Source: Flavobacteriales bacterium (GTDB lineage Bacteria; Bacteroidota; Bacteroidia; Flavobacteriales_F; PHOS-HE28). From it: DNA of 64,000 bases. The translations under genes and the position numbers were made by a program. The stretch covers positions 338,122 to 402,121 of the forward strand of contig JADKCV010000001.1 of assembly GCA_016718655.1 (NCBI GenBank), written 5' to 3'. Each line of letters starts with the position of its first letter. The first letter of the stretch is position 1. The notes beneath the pieces were generated by a model, which was given only the letters and a program-made list of their open reading frames with translations, searched no databases and was not told the DNA's origin. This document shows, piece by piece, positions 15,868 through 24,552 of the stretch.

Positions 15868-17859
15868 ATGATCGCACGCTTCACACTCGTTGTAACCACG
15901 CTCTGTGTCACCTTGGCTGCTAACGCCCAGAACGATTGCGCAACCGCCATCCCCATCACTGTGGGTACCTATGTGGTGGATACCGTGGATGGCGCCCAGA
16001 TCCCTCTTCCGGTGTGCGCTACCGGCGGGAACACGGCCACGAACGGTGAATGGTACACCTATACCCCCAGCGAGGACCGCAGCCTGACGGTCACCACGGA
16101 CCTACCTGAGAACCTCGACCTGGATACCCGTTTCCATGTGTACACCGGTACGTGTGGAAACCTGGTCTGCTATGATGGCGACGACGATGCGGGAAGTGGA
16201 TACCTGTCCTACGCCCTGTTCAATGTGTTGGCGGGCGTCACCTATACCATTGCCTTCGATGATCGATGGGATGCCGATGGTTTCACCTTCCAGTTGATCG
16301 AAGGTGAGCCCTTCTTGGAAGCGGTGACCTTCACCACACAAAGCTTGAGCACACAAGGCAGCGTCCGCGCCATCGTCGATATGGACAGCGATGGACTGGA
16401 TGACGTGGTATCCGTGACCACCTCGAACATCAACATCAATTATCAATTGGCCGGTGGAGGCTTCAACACGGTGAACCTGCCAAATGATACGGTGGCCAAC
16501 TCACCCAGCTGGAGCCTCTGTGCAGGCGATCTGGATGGCAATGGACGCATGGACCTCCTCTATGGAGGTGGAAGTGGGGTGACATTGATGTTCGCCAACG
16601 AGAATTCCACTGCATTCTCGGACAGCAGCTATGCCCAGTATGTGTTCTGTCAACGCACCAACATGGTGGACATCAACAACGATGGACACCTGGATGCCTT
16701 CCTCTGCCATGATGTGGCACCGAACGTATATCTGATGAACGATGGCGAGGGTCAGTTCATTTGGAACCAGGGGGGACTTGGTGACACACAAGGAGGAGGG
16801 AACTATGGTTCCATCTGGACCGATTTCGACAATGATGGCGACCAGGACATGTTCATCGCCAAGTGCCGTGGTGGTAACCCCGTGGTAAGCACCAACCAAC
16901 TGCACCGCAACAATGGTGACGGCACCTTCACCGAGGTGGCCGCGCTCTTCAACCTTGCGGACCCCATGCAGACCTGGAGTTCAGCCTGGGGCGACTTCGA
17001 CAACGATGGTGACATGGATGCCCTGGTGGGGGCCAGTTCCTTCGCTGCTGGCGGTCACAAGTTGATGCGCAATGATGGCACCACATTCACCGATATCACT
17101 GCAGGTTCGGGATGGGACGAGTTCCTTGGCACCAGCATCGAGCACATCACGCACGACTTCAACAATGACGGATGGTTGGACGTGATGAGCGGGAGCGGCA
17201 CGATCATGATCAACCAGGGTGGCATGGTCTTCGAGGCCAACCCCGTCGGATTCGATGTGGGTGCTGTTGGCGACCTGAATGACGATGGTGCGCTCGACCT
17301 GATGAACAGCTCCACGGCACGGATCAACAACGGGAACTCGAACAACTGGTTGCGGATACGTACAGTGGGTACGGTGAGCAACCCGAACGGCATCGGTGCG
17401 CGTATCATTCTGACCACCGCATCCGGCCAGCAGATCAGGGATGTGCGCAGTGGCGATGGGTTCCGTTACATGAGCACGATCACCGCCCATTTCGGCTTGG
17501 GCACCGACGAAGAGGTCCTCCAAGTGGAGGTCCGCTGGCCATCGGGTATCGTGAATGTGCTCACCGATGTTGACATCAATACCACCATGACCATCGTGGA
17601 GGAGATCAGCACCGATGTGCGGGAGAGCATCCTATCCGAAGTCCTAGTGTATCCTGTTCCGGCGAATGATGTCATCCAGGTGACCGGTTCCGGCGTAACG
17701 CAAGCTCCCGTAAGGGTGTTCAATGCAGCGGGAGGCCTTGTGCTCCAGGGCACCCTATCAGGGGAGCGATTGGACGTCAGTACCCTGTCCTCCGGATTCT
17801 ACCTATTGGAAGTGGGCACAGCTGCCGGTGCCGTGCGGCGCAGCTTCACCAAGCATTAG
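15868..17859 (+). CDS. T9SS-exported VCBS/FG-GAP repeat protein with ASPIC/UnbV domain (copy 1)
   Basis: 663 residues. Signal peptide 1-21 (LAANAQ). A beta-sandwich of about 140 residues follows, with CATAIPITVGTY, EWYTYTP, HVYTGTCGNLVCYDGDDD and GVTYTIAFD. Next come about seven VCBS/FG-GAP repeats, each with calcium-loop signatures such as DMDSDGLDD, DINNDGHLDA and DFDNDGDQD, folding as a beta-propeller. An ASPIC/UnbV domain is at about 490-585 (NNWLRIRTVG, GDGFRYMS, VRWPSGIVNVL). The last 75 residues are a T9SS sorting domain (VYPVPANDVIQVTG ... RRSFTKH). The protein is therefore surface-exposed or released and calcium-stabilised. Function unknown; propeller-ASPIC proteins are often adhesion or binding modules. 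It is paired with the downstream cytochrome gene (gap 97 bp) and is paralogous to 19091-21073. Confidence 0.9.
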   Translation: MIARFTLVVTTLCVTLAANAQNDCATAIPITVGTYVVDTVDGAQIPLPVCATGGNTATNGEWYTYTPSEDRSLTVTTDLPENLDLDTRFHVYTGTCGNLVCYDGDDDAGSGYLSYALFNVLAGVTYTIAFDDRWDADGFTFQLIEGEPFLEAVTFTTQSLSTQGSVRAIVDMDSDGLDDVVSVTTSNININYQLAGGGFNTVNLPNDTVANSPSWSLCAGDLDGNGRMDLLYGGGSGVTLMFANENSTAFSDSSYAQYVFCQRTNMVDINNDGHLDAFLCHDVAPNVYLMNDGEGQFIWNQGGLGDTQGGGNYGSIWTDFDNDGDQDMFIAKCRGGNPVVSTNQLHRNNGDGTFTEVAALFNLADPMQTWSSAWGDFDNDGDMDALVGASSFAAGGHKLMRNDGTTFTDITAGSGWDEFLGTSIEHITHDFNNDGWLDVMSGSGTIMINQGGMVFEANPVGFDVGAVGDLNDDGALDLMNSSTARINNGNSNNWLRIRTVGTVSNPNGIGARIILTTASGQQIRDVRSGDGFRYMSTITAHFGLGTDEEVLQVEVRWPSGIVNVLTDVDINTTMTIVEEISTDVRESILSEVLVYPVPANDVIQVTGSGVTQAPVRVFNAAGGLVLQGTLSGERLDVSTLSSGFYLLEVGTAAGAVRRSFTKH

Positions 17860-17956
17860 GAGGAATAGGCTCGGCCTTCCAACCTTGGCCAGGCAACCTT
17901 CAACGGTACCGGGTCCGTCATCCGTACATTGGGGGCTGGTAGCACCCTATTCCGCC

Positions 17957-19060
17957 GTGACCCAACGCTTGACCATCCTGCTCTTCTCGGCCTTGGCATT
18001 GACCGGGTGCCGCAAGGACACGTTGGAGGAGGAGCCCCAGGCCCCCATCGACCCCGGAACCCCATCTGGTACAGGGGTACGATTCGAACCCGCACAGGTA
18101 CCCTACCCGGTGCTATCCACCTATCGGTTCTTCACCGGCGGCCTGAAGGACCAGACCCCGAACTCCGGCGTGCTTCCCTATGAACCGATCACGGCACTCT
18201 TCTCGGACTATGCCCACAAGTTCCGGTTCGTGTGGATGCCTGCGGGTGCCAAGGCCTCCTATGCAGGTGACCACGATGTGTTGGACTTCCCGGAGAGCTC
18301 GGTCCTGATCAAGACCTTCTACTACGACAACGTGCTTCCGGACCAGGACCGACGGATCATCGAAACGCGCTTGCTGTTCAAGCGGAGCGGCAGTTGGTAT
18401 TTCGCGGATTACGTCTGGAACGAGGATCAGACCGAGGCTTACCTGGACATGAACGGGAGCATCACCCCGGTCACCTTCGTGGATGATGGAGGAACACAAC
18501 GCACGGTGCAATATCGGATCCCCAGTGCGGCCGAGTGCCAGACCTGCCACAAGATCCAGTTCGACCCGATCCCCATCGGTCCCAAACCCCAGAACCTGAA
18601 TAGCAATTACAGCTATGCGGACGGGGTGAAGAACCAGCTGGAGAAGTGGGTGGAGATGGGTTACCTGCAGCCGGGTTATCCGTCGAACATCATGACCACG
18701 GTCAAATGGGATGATGCCACGCAACCATTGGACCTGCGCGTTCGCTCCTACTTGGACATGAACTGTGCGCATTGTCATGCGGACCAGCGGCACTGCAACT
18801 ATCGGCCCATGCGATTCGCATTCAACGAAAGCGATGATCTGGTGAACCTGGGAGTATGTGTGGAACCGGATGATCCGGTAGCCCCCCAATACACCCAGAT
18901 CGTGGCTCGGGGAAACCCGAACCGCTCCATGATGCACTACCGGCTCTCGGAGACCGATGAGACCGTACGCATGCCCCTGCTGGGGCGAACAGTCGTCCAT
19001 GAAGAAGGGCTGGAATTGGTCCGCGAATGGATCGAAAGCCTGCCCGGCACATGCCCCTGA
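17957..19060 (+). CDS. Diheme c-type cytochrome lipoprotein, SO2930/HNE_0200-like (copy 1)
   Basis: 367 residues from a GTG start, chosen because a lipoprotein signal ending LALTG-Cys begins there. Two haem-c attachment motifs are visible: CQTCH at 194-198 and CAHCH at 270-274, with RMPLLGR near the C-terminus as a possible source of an axial Met. The N-terminal half carries the family features YEPITALFSDYAHKFRFVW and a DVLDFPESSVLIKTFYY segment. I recognise this as the family usually called SO2930-like diheme cytochrome; its reaction is not established. It should be anchored in a membrane facing the periplasm or surface. A TACATTGG element at 17925-17932 suggests its own promoter. Paralogue at 21182-22276. 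Confidence 0.85.
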   Translation: MTQRLTILLFSALALTGCRKDTLEEEPQAPIDPGTPSGTGVRFEPAQVPYPVLSTYRFFTGGLKDQTPNSGVLPYEPITALFSDYAHKFRFVWMPAGAKASYAGDHDVLDFPESSVLIKTFYYDNVLPDQDRRIIETRLLFKRSGSWYFADYVWNEDQTEAYLDMNGSITPVTFVDDGGTQRTVQYRIPSAAECQTCHKIQFDPIPIGPKPQNLNSNYSYADGVKNQLEKWVEMGYLQPGYPSNIMTTVKWDDATQPLDLRVRSYLDMNCAHCHADQRHCNYRPMRFAFNESDDLVNLGVCVEPDDPVAPQYTQIVARGNPNRSMMHYRLSETDETVRMPLLGRTVVHEEGLELVREWIESLPGTCP

Positions 19061-19090
19061 ACCAAGAACCTTAGACCAACACCGGAACAC

Positions 19091-21073
19091 ATGCGTTCAA
19101 CCCTACTCCTTGGCCTGATCGGAGCTTCGGCCCTCCCCGTGGTCGCACAGAACACGTGTGCAACCGCACTACACATCCCCTTGGGCACCCATGCTGTGGA
19201 AGCGGTCAATGGCACCGAGGTGATCCCGGTCACCTGTGCACAGAACGCAGGTACCACCACCGCAGCGGAATGGTACACCTACACAGCCTCCATGGACACG
19301 ACCATACGGTTGCGTACGGACCCTCCCGGATCCGTTCCCATCGATACCCGTGTGAACATCTACACGGGTACCTGTGGCGCATTGGTCTGCTATGCGGGTG
19401 ACGACGATAGTGGGAACAACTTCGCTTCGGACGTGACCTTTGCTGTCACAGCTGGCGTCACCTACACCATCGCCTTCGACAATCGTTGGTCATCCCTGGG
19501 GTTCAGCTTCGAACTGGCCTACGTGTACGTGACACCTCCTCCGCCCCCACCGGTCACCCTCATCAACTTCAACAACGTGAGCCAAGGCGTTAGTGGGAGC
19601 GGATACTGTGTCGTGGACATGAACAACGACCAACTCGACGATATCGTAGGAACGAGCACCTCCAACGTGAACGTGCTCTACCAACAGGCCAATGGCACCT
19701 TCCAATCCGTGAACATCATCACCACCCCGGCCGATCATACGGCCTCGTGGAGCCTTGCAGCAGGTGACATCGATGGGAACGGATATAATGACCTGATGTA
19801 CGGAGGCGGACAGGGCAGCACCTTCATGTACGCCAACAACAACGGTACCGGGTTCACCGAGGTATCCTTCCCGAACTACATCTTCAGCCAGCGGACGAAC
19901 ATGGTGGACATCAACAACGATGGGCACTTGGACGCCTTCGTGTGCCATGACGTGGATGCCAACGTGGCCTTCTTCAATGATGGGAACGGCAACCTCACCT
20001 TCAATCAGGGCTTGCTCGGGCTCACCTGCGGCAACTACGGTTCGCTTTGGACCGACTACGACAATGATGGTGATCAGGACATGTTCGTTGCAAAATGCGG
20101 ATGCGACCCGGTGGACCTGCTCATGCGGAACAACGGGGATGGGTCGTTCACCAATGTGGCTCCAGAGCTGGGGCTGGCGGACGGACACCAGAGCTGGAGC
20201 AGTGCTTGGGGGGACTTCGACAACGATGGGGACATGGATGTGCTCATCGGTGCAAGCAGCAGTGGATACCATAAGCTGATGGAGAACAACGGTGACGGCA
20301 CCTTCACCAACATCACCGCTGGTTCAGGCATCGACCTGTTCACCGGCCAGAGCATCGAGTGGACCACACATGACTTCGACAACAACGGCTACCTGGATAT
20401 CCTCGGTGGTGGTGGTCTGTTGATGAACATGGGTGACATGACCTTCGTGGATAACGGGGTCTCACCTGGCAATGGACCGATCGGCGACCTGAACAACGAT
20501 GGATTCCTCGATGTCTACACGAGCGGTACGGCCCGCATGAACCAAGGCAACGAGAACAACTGGCTGAAGATCGCCACCATCGGAGTGGTGAGCAACAGCA
20601 ATGGCATCGGTGCCCGCATCACCGTGGTCACACCAAGCGGCACATTCACCCGTGAAGTGCGCAGCGGTGACGGCTTCCGCTATATGAGCAGCATGATGGT
20701 CCATGTGGGCCTGGGTGAGGAGACCGAGATCACCTCCGTGACCATCAACTGGCCTTCCGGCATCGTGGACGTCCTCGACGAGGTGGACATCAACACGTCC
20801 CTGGTGGTCACCGAAGGACTGTCCACCGGAATGGTGGAAGAGGAAGCATCCTCGATCTCCTTGTTCCCGGTGCCAGCCAAGGACCAGGTGACGATCAACG
20901 GTCTGGCGGGCCAGCAGGCCCCGGTCCGGGTGTTGGACGCCACGGGCCGCTTGGTGCTGCGCAGCACCTTGGCCACGGACCGGTTGGATGTGAGCGAACT
21001 TCCTGCTGGTGCCTATGTGATGCAGATCTTCACCGAACAAGGTCCGGTGCAACGTTCCTTCACCAAGGAGTAA
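19091..21073 (+). CDS. T9SS-exported VCBS/FG-GAP repeat protein with ASPIC/UnbV domain (copy 2)
   Basis: 660 residues with the same architecture as copy 1: signal peptide (ALPVVAQ), N-terminal beta-sandwich with HVYTGTCG-like NIYTGTCGALVCYAGDDD, a Pro-rich linker (VTPPPPPPV) near 150, VCBS repeats (DMNNDQLDD, DINNDGHLDA, DYDNDGDQD, DFDNNGYLD), ASPIC/UnbV domain with NNWLKIATIGVVSNSNGIGA, and a T9SS sorting domain ending VQRSFTKE. The start of copy 2 is 30 bp after the first cytochrome gene, so it may be cotranscribed. The two copies are closely alike along their whole length at protein level but clearly diverged in DNA, so the duplication is old. Function unknown. Confidence 0.9.
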   Translation: MRSTLLLGLIGASALPVVAQNTCATALHIPLGTHAVEAVNGTEVIPVTCAQNAGTTTAAEWYTYTASMDTTIRLRTDPPGSVPIDTRVNIYTGTCGALVCYAGDDDSGNNFASDVTFAVTAGVTYTIAFDNRWSSLGFSFELAYVYVTPPPPPPVTLINFNNVSQGVSGSGYCVVDMNNDQLDDIVGTSTSNVNVLYQQANGTFQSVNIITTPADHTASWSLAAGDIDGNGYNDLMYGGGQGSTFMYANNNGTGFTEVSFPNYIFSQRTNMVDINNDGHLDAFVCHDVDANVAFFNDGNGNLTFNQGLLGLTCGNYGSLWTDYDNDGDQDMFVAKCGCDPVDLLMRNNGDGSFTNVAPELGLADGHQSWSSAWGDFDNDGDMDVLIGASSSGYHKLMENNGDGTFTNITAGSGIDLFTGQSIEWTTHDFDNNGYLDILGGGGLLMNMGDMTFVDNGVSPGNGPIGDLNNDGFLDVYTSGTARMNQGNENNWLKIATIGVVSNSNGIGARITVVTPSGTFTREVRSGDGFRYMSSMMVHVGLGEETEITSVTINWPSGIVDVLDEVDINTSLVVTEGLSTGMVEEEASSISLFPVPAKDQVTINGLAGQQAPVRVLDATGRLVLRSTLATDRLDVSELPAGAYVMQIFTEQGPVQRSFTKE

Positions 21074-21092
21074 GCTTTTCGAGGATGACCTG

Positions 21093-21126
21093 ACAAAGGT
21101 CCCGGCCGGGTGGTCGGGACCTTTGT
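21093..21126 (+). terminator. Perfect hairpin between copy 2 VCBS gene and copy 2 cytochrome gene
   Basis: ACAAAGGTCCCG (21093-21104) pairs perfectly with 21115-21126 around a 10-nt loop, starting 20 bp after the stop codon. Only a weak T-run follows, so termination may be partial. The -7-like TTACTTTG at 21126-21133 starts at the last base of the stem. Confidence 0.65.
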
Positions 21127-21133
21127 TACTTTG
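21126..21133 (+). promoter_or_regulatory. Predicted -7 element for the second diheme cytochrome gene
   Basis: TTACTTTG, close to TAnnTTTG, directly after the terminator-like hairpin and 48 nt before the ATG at 21182. It suggests that the cytochrome is restarted independently after the hairpin. Confidence 0.35.
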
Positions 21134-21181
21134 TGTAACAACCTGGCCCGACCGTGCGTTCGACCCAGTAGACCAGCCCCC

Positions 21182-22276
21182 ATGAGATACGCGAGAGTTT
21201 TCGGAGTCCTGTTCCTGTTCACGGTGGTCCTGATGGCCTGCCGGAAGGAATCGTTCGATGAGGTGGGAGGGCCGCTCCCGGTGGGAGCGAGCAAGGTACT
21301 TTTCGACCTTGACGAGGTGCCCTACAATACGCTCTCCACCTATGGATTCTATTCCGGAAAGCTGCATCGATTGGAACCGGTTGACGAGGTGTTGCCTTAC
21401 GAGCCCATCAGTTCGCTATTCACCGATGAAGCACACAAGTCGCGTTTCGTTTGGATGCCTGCCGGGCGTAAGGCCCGCTACAGCGGGGACCACGATGTAC
21501 TTGATTTCCCTGATGGCGCAGTGCTGCTCAAGAACTTCTACTACGACAATGCCTTGCCCGGTGGTGGGCGACGCATCATTGAGACCCGGATGCTGTTCAA
21601 GCGTGCCGGTCAGTGGGAGATCGCCAACTACGTGTGGAACCCCGCGCAGACCGAAGCCTACTTGGACCTGAACGGTAGTACCATCCCGGTATCTTGGACC
21701 GACGAGGAAGGCGATGCACGCTCGATCCAATACCGGATCCCCTCATTGGTCGAGTGCCAAAGTTGCCATCGCAAATCGGGATCGAACACTCCGATCGGAC
21801 CTGAGCCACAGAACCTGAACGGAGACCTGTGGTTCAGCGATGGCATCAACAACCAGCTGAAACAATGGGTGAAGCACGGCATTCTCCAGCCTGGCTATCC
21901 CAAGGACATCATGAGCCTCGTCCGCTGGGACGACCCTGACCAGGACCTTGGTCTGCGCGCACGCTCCTACATCGACATCAATTGTGCGCACTGCCATGAT
22001 GAGGGTCGGAGCTGTTCCTACCGCGCCATCCGCTTGGCGTTCGAGCGCACGGTGGACCCCACCAACCTGGGCGTGTGCGTGGTGCCTGAAGAGCCGATCC
22101 CGCCCTATTCCCACATCGTGGCACGCGGCAATGTGAACCGATCAGTACTTCATCACCGACTGACCACGAACGACGAGGCGGTGCGTATGCCTTTGATCGG
22201 AAGAAGTATTGTGCATGATGAGGGTGCTGCGATGATCGCGGCGTGGATCACCTCGTTAGGCCCACCCTGCGAATGA
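21182..22276 (+). CDS. Diheme c-type cytochrome lipoprotein, SO2930/HNE_0200-like (copy 2)
   Basis: 364 residues. The lipoprotein signal ends VVLMA-Cys. Haem motifs CQSCH at 192-196 and CAHCH at 268-272, with VRMPLIGRSIVHDEG near the end. The spacing of motifs, the YEPISSLFTDEAHKSRFVW segment and the C-terminus match copy 1 almost residue for residue in blocks, so this is a tandem paralogue. Its stop codon shares the palindrome TGATCA (22274-22279) with the stop of the convergent copA gene. A role in periplasmic electron transfer is inferred from the two haems; no catalytic partner beyond the VCBS protein is adjacent. Confidence 0.86.
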   Translation: MRYARVFGVLFLFTVVLMACRKESFDEVGGPLPVGASKVLFDLDEVPYNTLSTYGFYSGKLHRLEPVDEVLPYEPISSLFTDEAHKSRFVWMPAGRKARYSGDHDVLDFPDGAVLLKNFYYDNALPGGGRRIIETRMLFKRAGQWEIANYVWNPAQTEAYLDLNGSTIPVSWTDEEGDARSIQYRIPSLVECQSCHRKSGSNTPIGPEPQNLNGDLWFSDGINNQLKQWVKHGILQPGYPKDIMSLVRWDDPDQDLGLRARSYIDINCAHCHDEGRSCSYRAIRLAFERTVDPTNLGVCVVPEEPIPPYSHIVARGNVNRSVLHHRLTTNDEAVRMPLIGRSIVHDEGAAMIAAWITSLGPPCE

Positions 22277-24490
22277 TCACATCGCGCGAAAGCGCAAGCG
22301 GAGGCTATTGAGCACGACGCTCACACTGCTCAATGCCATGGCGCCGCCAGCCACCATGGGGTCCAAGAGGAATCCATTGATGGGATACAGTACCCCGGCC
22401 GCAATGGGGATGCTCACCACGTTGTAAATAAATGCCCAGAACAGGTTCTGTCGGATCGTACCCATGGTCCGGCGGGAGAGTGAGATGGCCTTGTGGATGG
22501 AGAGGAGGTCACCGCCAACAAGTGTGATGTGGGCCACCCCCATCGCCACATCACTGCCTTGCCCCATCGCAAGGCTCACATCGGCCTGGGCCAAGGCTTC
22601 CGCGTCATTGATGCCATCCCCCACCATGGCGACCACATGTCCTGCGTCCTGTAGTCCTTTGACGTAGGCGGCCTTGTCCTTGGGAACCACCTCGCTCCGG
22701 AAGTCCGTGATACCGACGGCTCCAGCAACCGCTTGGGCCGTCCGTCGACCATCGCCGGTCTGCATATGTACCTGGATCCCGGATTTCTGCAATGCGGCTA
22801 TGGCGTCGGCCGAGGATGGCTTCACGGGATCGGCCAGTGCCAGCACGGCTTTCACGTCCCCCTCCTTGGCGAGCCAGATCACACTGGCGCCCTGTTCCTG
22901 CCAATTGCGCTCCAGAACACTGTACGAGCGAGCGATCCGTGCCCCCCCCTCTTCAACCAAGCGTCTACTCCCCACCCTCCAGGCACTCCCGTCCACCATC
23001 GCTAGTAGGCCTGACCCGGGAACTTCGGTCAGCTCGGTGACCTCCAAGTTGATGGTGGTGCCCGTTCCAAGGTGTGCGACCACGGCAGCGGCGAGCGGAT
23101 GGGTCGACCTGAGCTCCATGGCGCGCAGTACCGATCGCACCTGCACGTCCTCCAGGCCAATGTCCCCGACCACCGCCGGTTCTCCCTTGGTGATCGTACC
23201 CGTCTTGTCCATGACGATCGCGGTGATACCCTGGGCAAGTTGTAGGCTCGCGGCATCCTTGATCAGGATCCCGTGTTCCGCGCCGATACCGATGCCAGCC
23301 ATGATCGCCGTGGGAGTGGCAAGGCCGAGAGCGCATGGGCATGCGATGATGAGCACGGTCACGAACGCACGTACAGCTTGTTCAACGCCTTGATCACCGC
23401 CCAGGACCCACCAGAGCATTGCGGCCAAGAGCGCGACCACGAGAACCAGTGGCACGAACCAGGAGGCCACCTTGTCAACAAGCAACTGGATGGCCGCTTT
23501 ACTACCCTGTGCCTCCTTTACCGCTTGGGCCACCCGCGCAAGGTGGGTCCCTGCGCCAACTTGTTGCGCCTTGACGTGGACACTACCCTGCTGAAGTATG
23601 CTCCCTGCCACAACACGCATACCCACTGCACGTAGCACGGGCATTGGCTCACCGGTGATCATACGCTCATCCAAGTGCCCGGACCCGTGCACCACGATCC
23701 CATCCACGGCGACCCGCTCCCCGGTCCTCACCAACACAACATCATCCACTTGGACCTCTTGTAAGGGGACCTCTTGGGCATCACCCTGTGCGTCCAGGCG
23801 GACCACGCGATCAGGTCGCATTCCCATCAGTTCGCGAATGGCCCCACTCGTGCCTGCCTTGGCCCGTTCCTCCAAGTAGCGACCAAGCAGGATGAAGGTG
23901 ATGACCACCGCGGCCGACTCGAAGTAGAGCATGTGCGGTTGCCCGTCCACAGGCGATAGGAGGGCGTGGGTGCTGGTTCCATAGGCCACCGATGTGCTCA
24001 AGGCCACCAAAGTGTCCATATTGGCCTTCCCATGAAGGATCTGGCGCCAAGCATTCCGGAAGAAGGTGGACCCCGGCCATAGCACCACGGGTGTTGCCAG
24101 CATCCATTGTACCCATGGCGACCAATGCGCGTGCATGAACAGCATGCTGATCACAACAAGGGGAACGGTAAGGGTTAGGGCAACAGCCAATCGGGTCCGG
24201 AGCTGGGCCATTCGACGGGATCGTTCCGCTTCAAGGTTGGCCGCAAGGTCCAGCGCATTGTCGATCAGCAGGTCATATCCCGCATCACGCACGGCAGTGC
24301 GCAAGTCCACATCGCTCACCGATCGATCCGATAGTGCGACCCGGGCACTGTGATCGGCCAGGTTCACGCGAACCTCCTGCACACCAGGCACCGCTGCCAA
24401 TGCCTTCTCCACGCCGAGCACACAACTCGCACAGGTCATACCCTGAACGGCGTAACTGCGCACCGGAGCGTTCTCTGAAGAGCTTGACAT
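22277..24490 (-). CDS. copA: Copper-translocating P1B-type ATPase
   Basis: 737 residues. One N-terminal heavy-metal-associated domain with GMTCASC at 17-23, then membrane helices, the actuator motif TGEP at 279-282, the transmembrane metal site CPC at 384-386, the phosphorylation site DKTGT at 428-432, and the hinge GDGINDAEAL followed by the two last helices with YNVVS and GGAMALSSVSVVLNSLRL. The CPC plus the C-terminal MxxSS pattern fits Cu(I) export (P1B-1) rather than Zn/Cd. It moves copper out of the cytosol. Its neighbour cytochromes are haem rather than copper proteins, so a link to them is only suggestive. No copper chaperone or CsoR gene is in sight. Confidence 0.93.
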   Translation of the reverse strand: MSSSSENAPVRSYAVQGMTCASCVLGVEKALAAVPGVQEVRVNLADHSARVALSDRSVSDVDLRTAVRDAGYDLLIDNALDLAANLEAERSRRMAQLRTRLAVALTLTVPLVVISMLFMHAHWSPWVQWMLATPVVLWPGSTFFRNAWRQILHGKANMDTLVALSTSVAYGTSTHALLSPVDGQPHMLYFESAAVVITFILLGRYLEERAKAGTSGAIRELMGMRPDRVVRLDAQGDAQEVPLQEVQVDDVVLVRTGERVAVDGIVVHGSGHLDERMITGEPMPVLRAVGMRVVAGSILQQGSVHVKAQQVGAGTHLARVAQAVKEAQGSKAAIQLLVDKVASWFVPLVLVVALLAAMLWWVLGGDQGVEQAVRAFVTVLIIACPCALGLATPTAIMAGIGIGAEHGILIKDAASLQLAQGITAIVMDKTGTITKGEPAVVGDIGLEDVQVRSVLRAMELRSTHPLAAAVVAHLGTGTTINLEVTELTEVPGSGLLAMVDGSAWRVGSRRLVEEGGARIARSYSVLERNWQEQGASVIWLAKEGDVKAVLALADPVKPSSADAIAALQKSGIQVHMQTGDGRRTAQAVAGAVGITDFRSEVVPKDKAAYVKGLQDAGHVVAMVGDGINDAEALAQADVSLAMGQGSDVAMGVAHITLVGGDLLSIHKAISLSRRTMGTIRQNLFWAFIYNVVSIPIAAGVLYPINGFLLDPMVAGGAMALSSVSVVLNSLRLRFRAM

Positions 24491-24552
24491 GATGCTTCCT
24501 ATCCCGAAGGGAACCCGGCCGAAGCGCCGATCGAGGGATCGGGCCGGGACGG

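Noticed and set aside
16380..17320. Repeated DNA segments in the VCBS genes that could suggest a mobile repeat
   Set aside because: They encode successive calcium-loop repeats of a beta-propeller and are not identical at DNA level.
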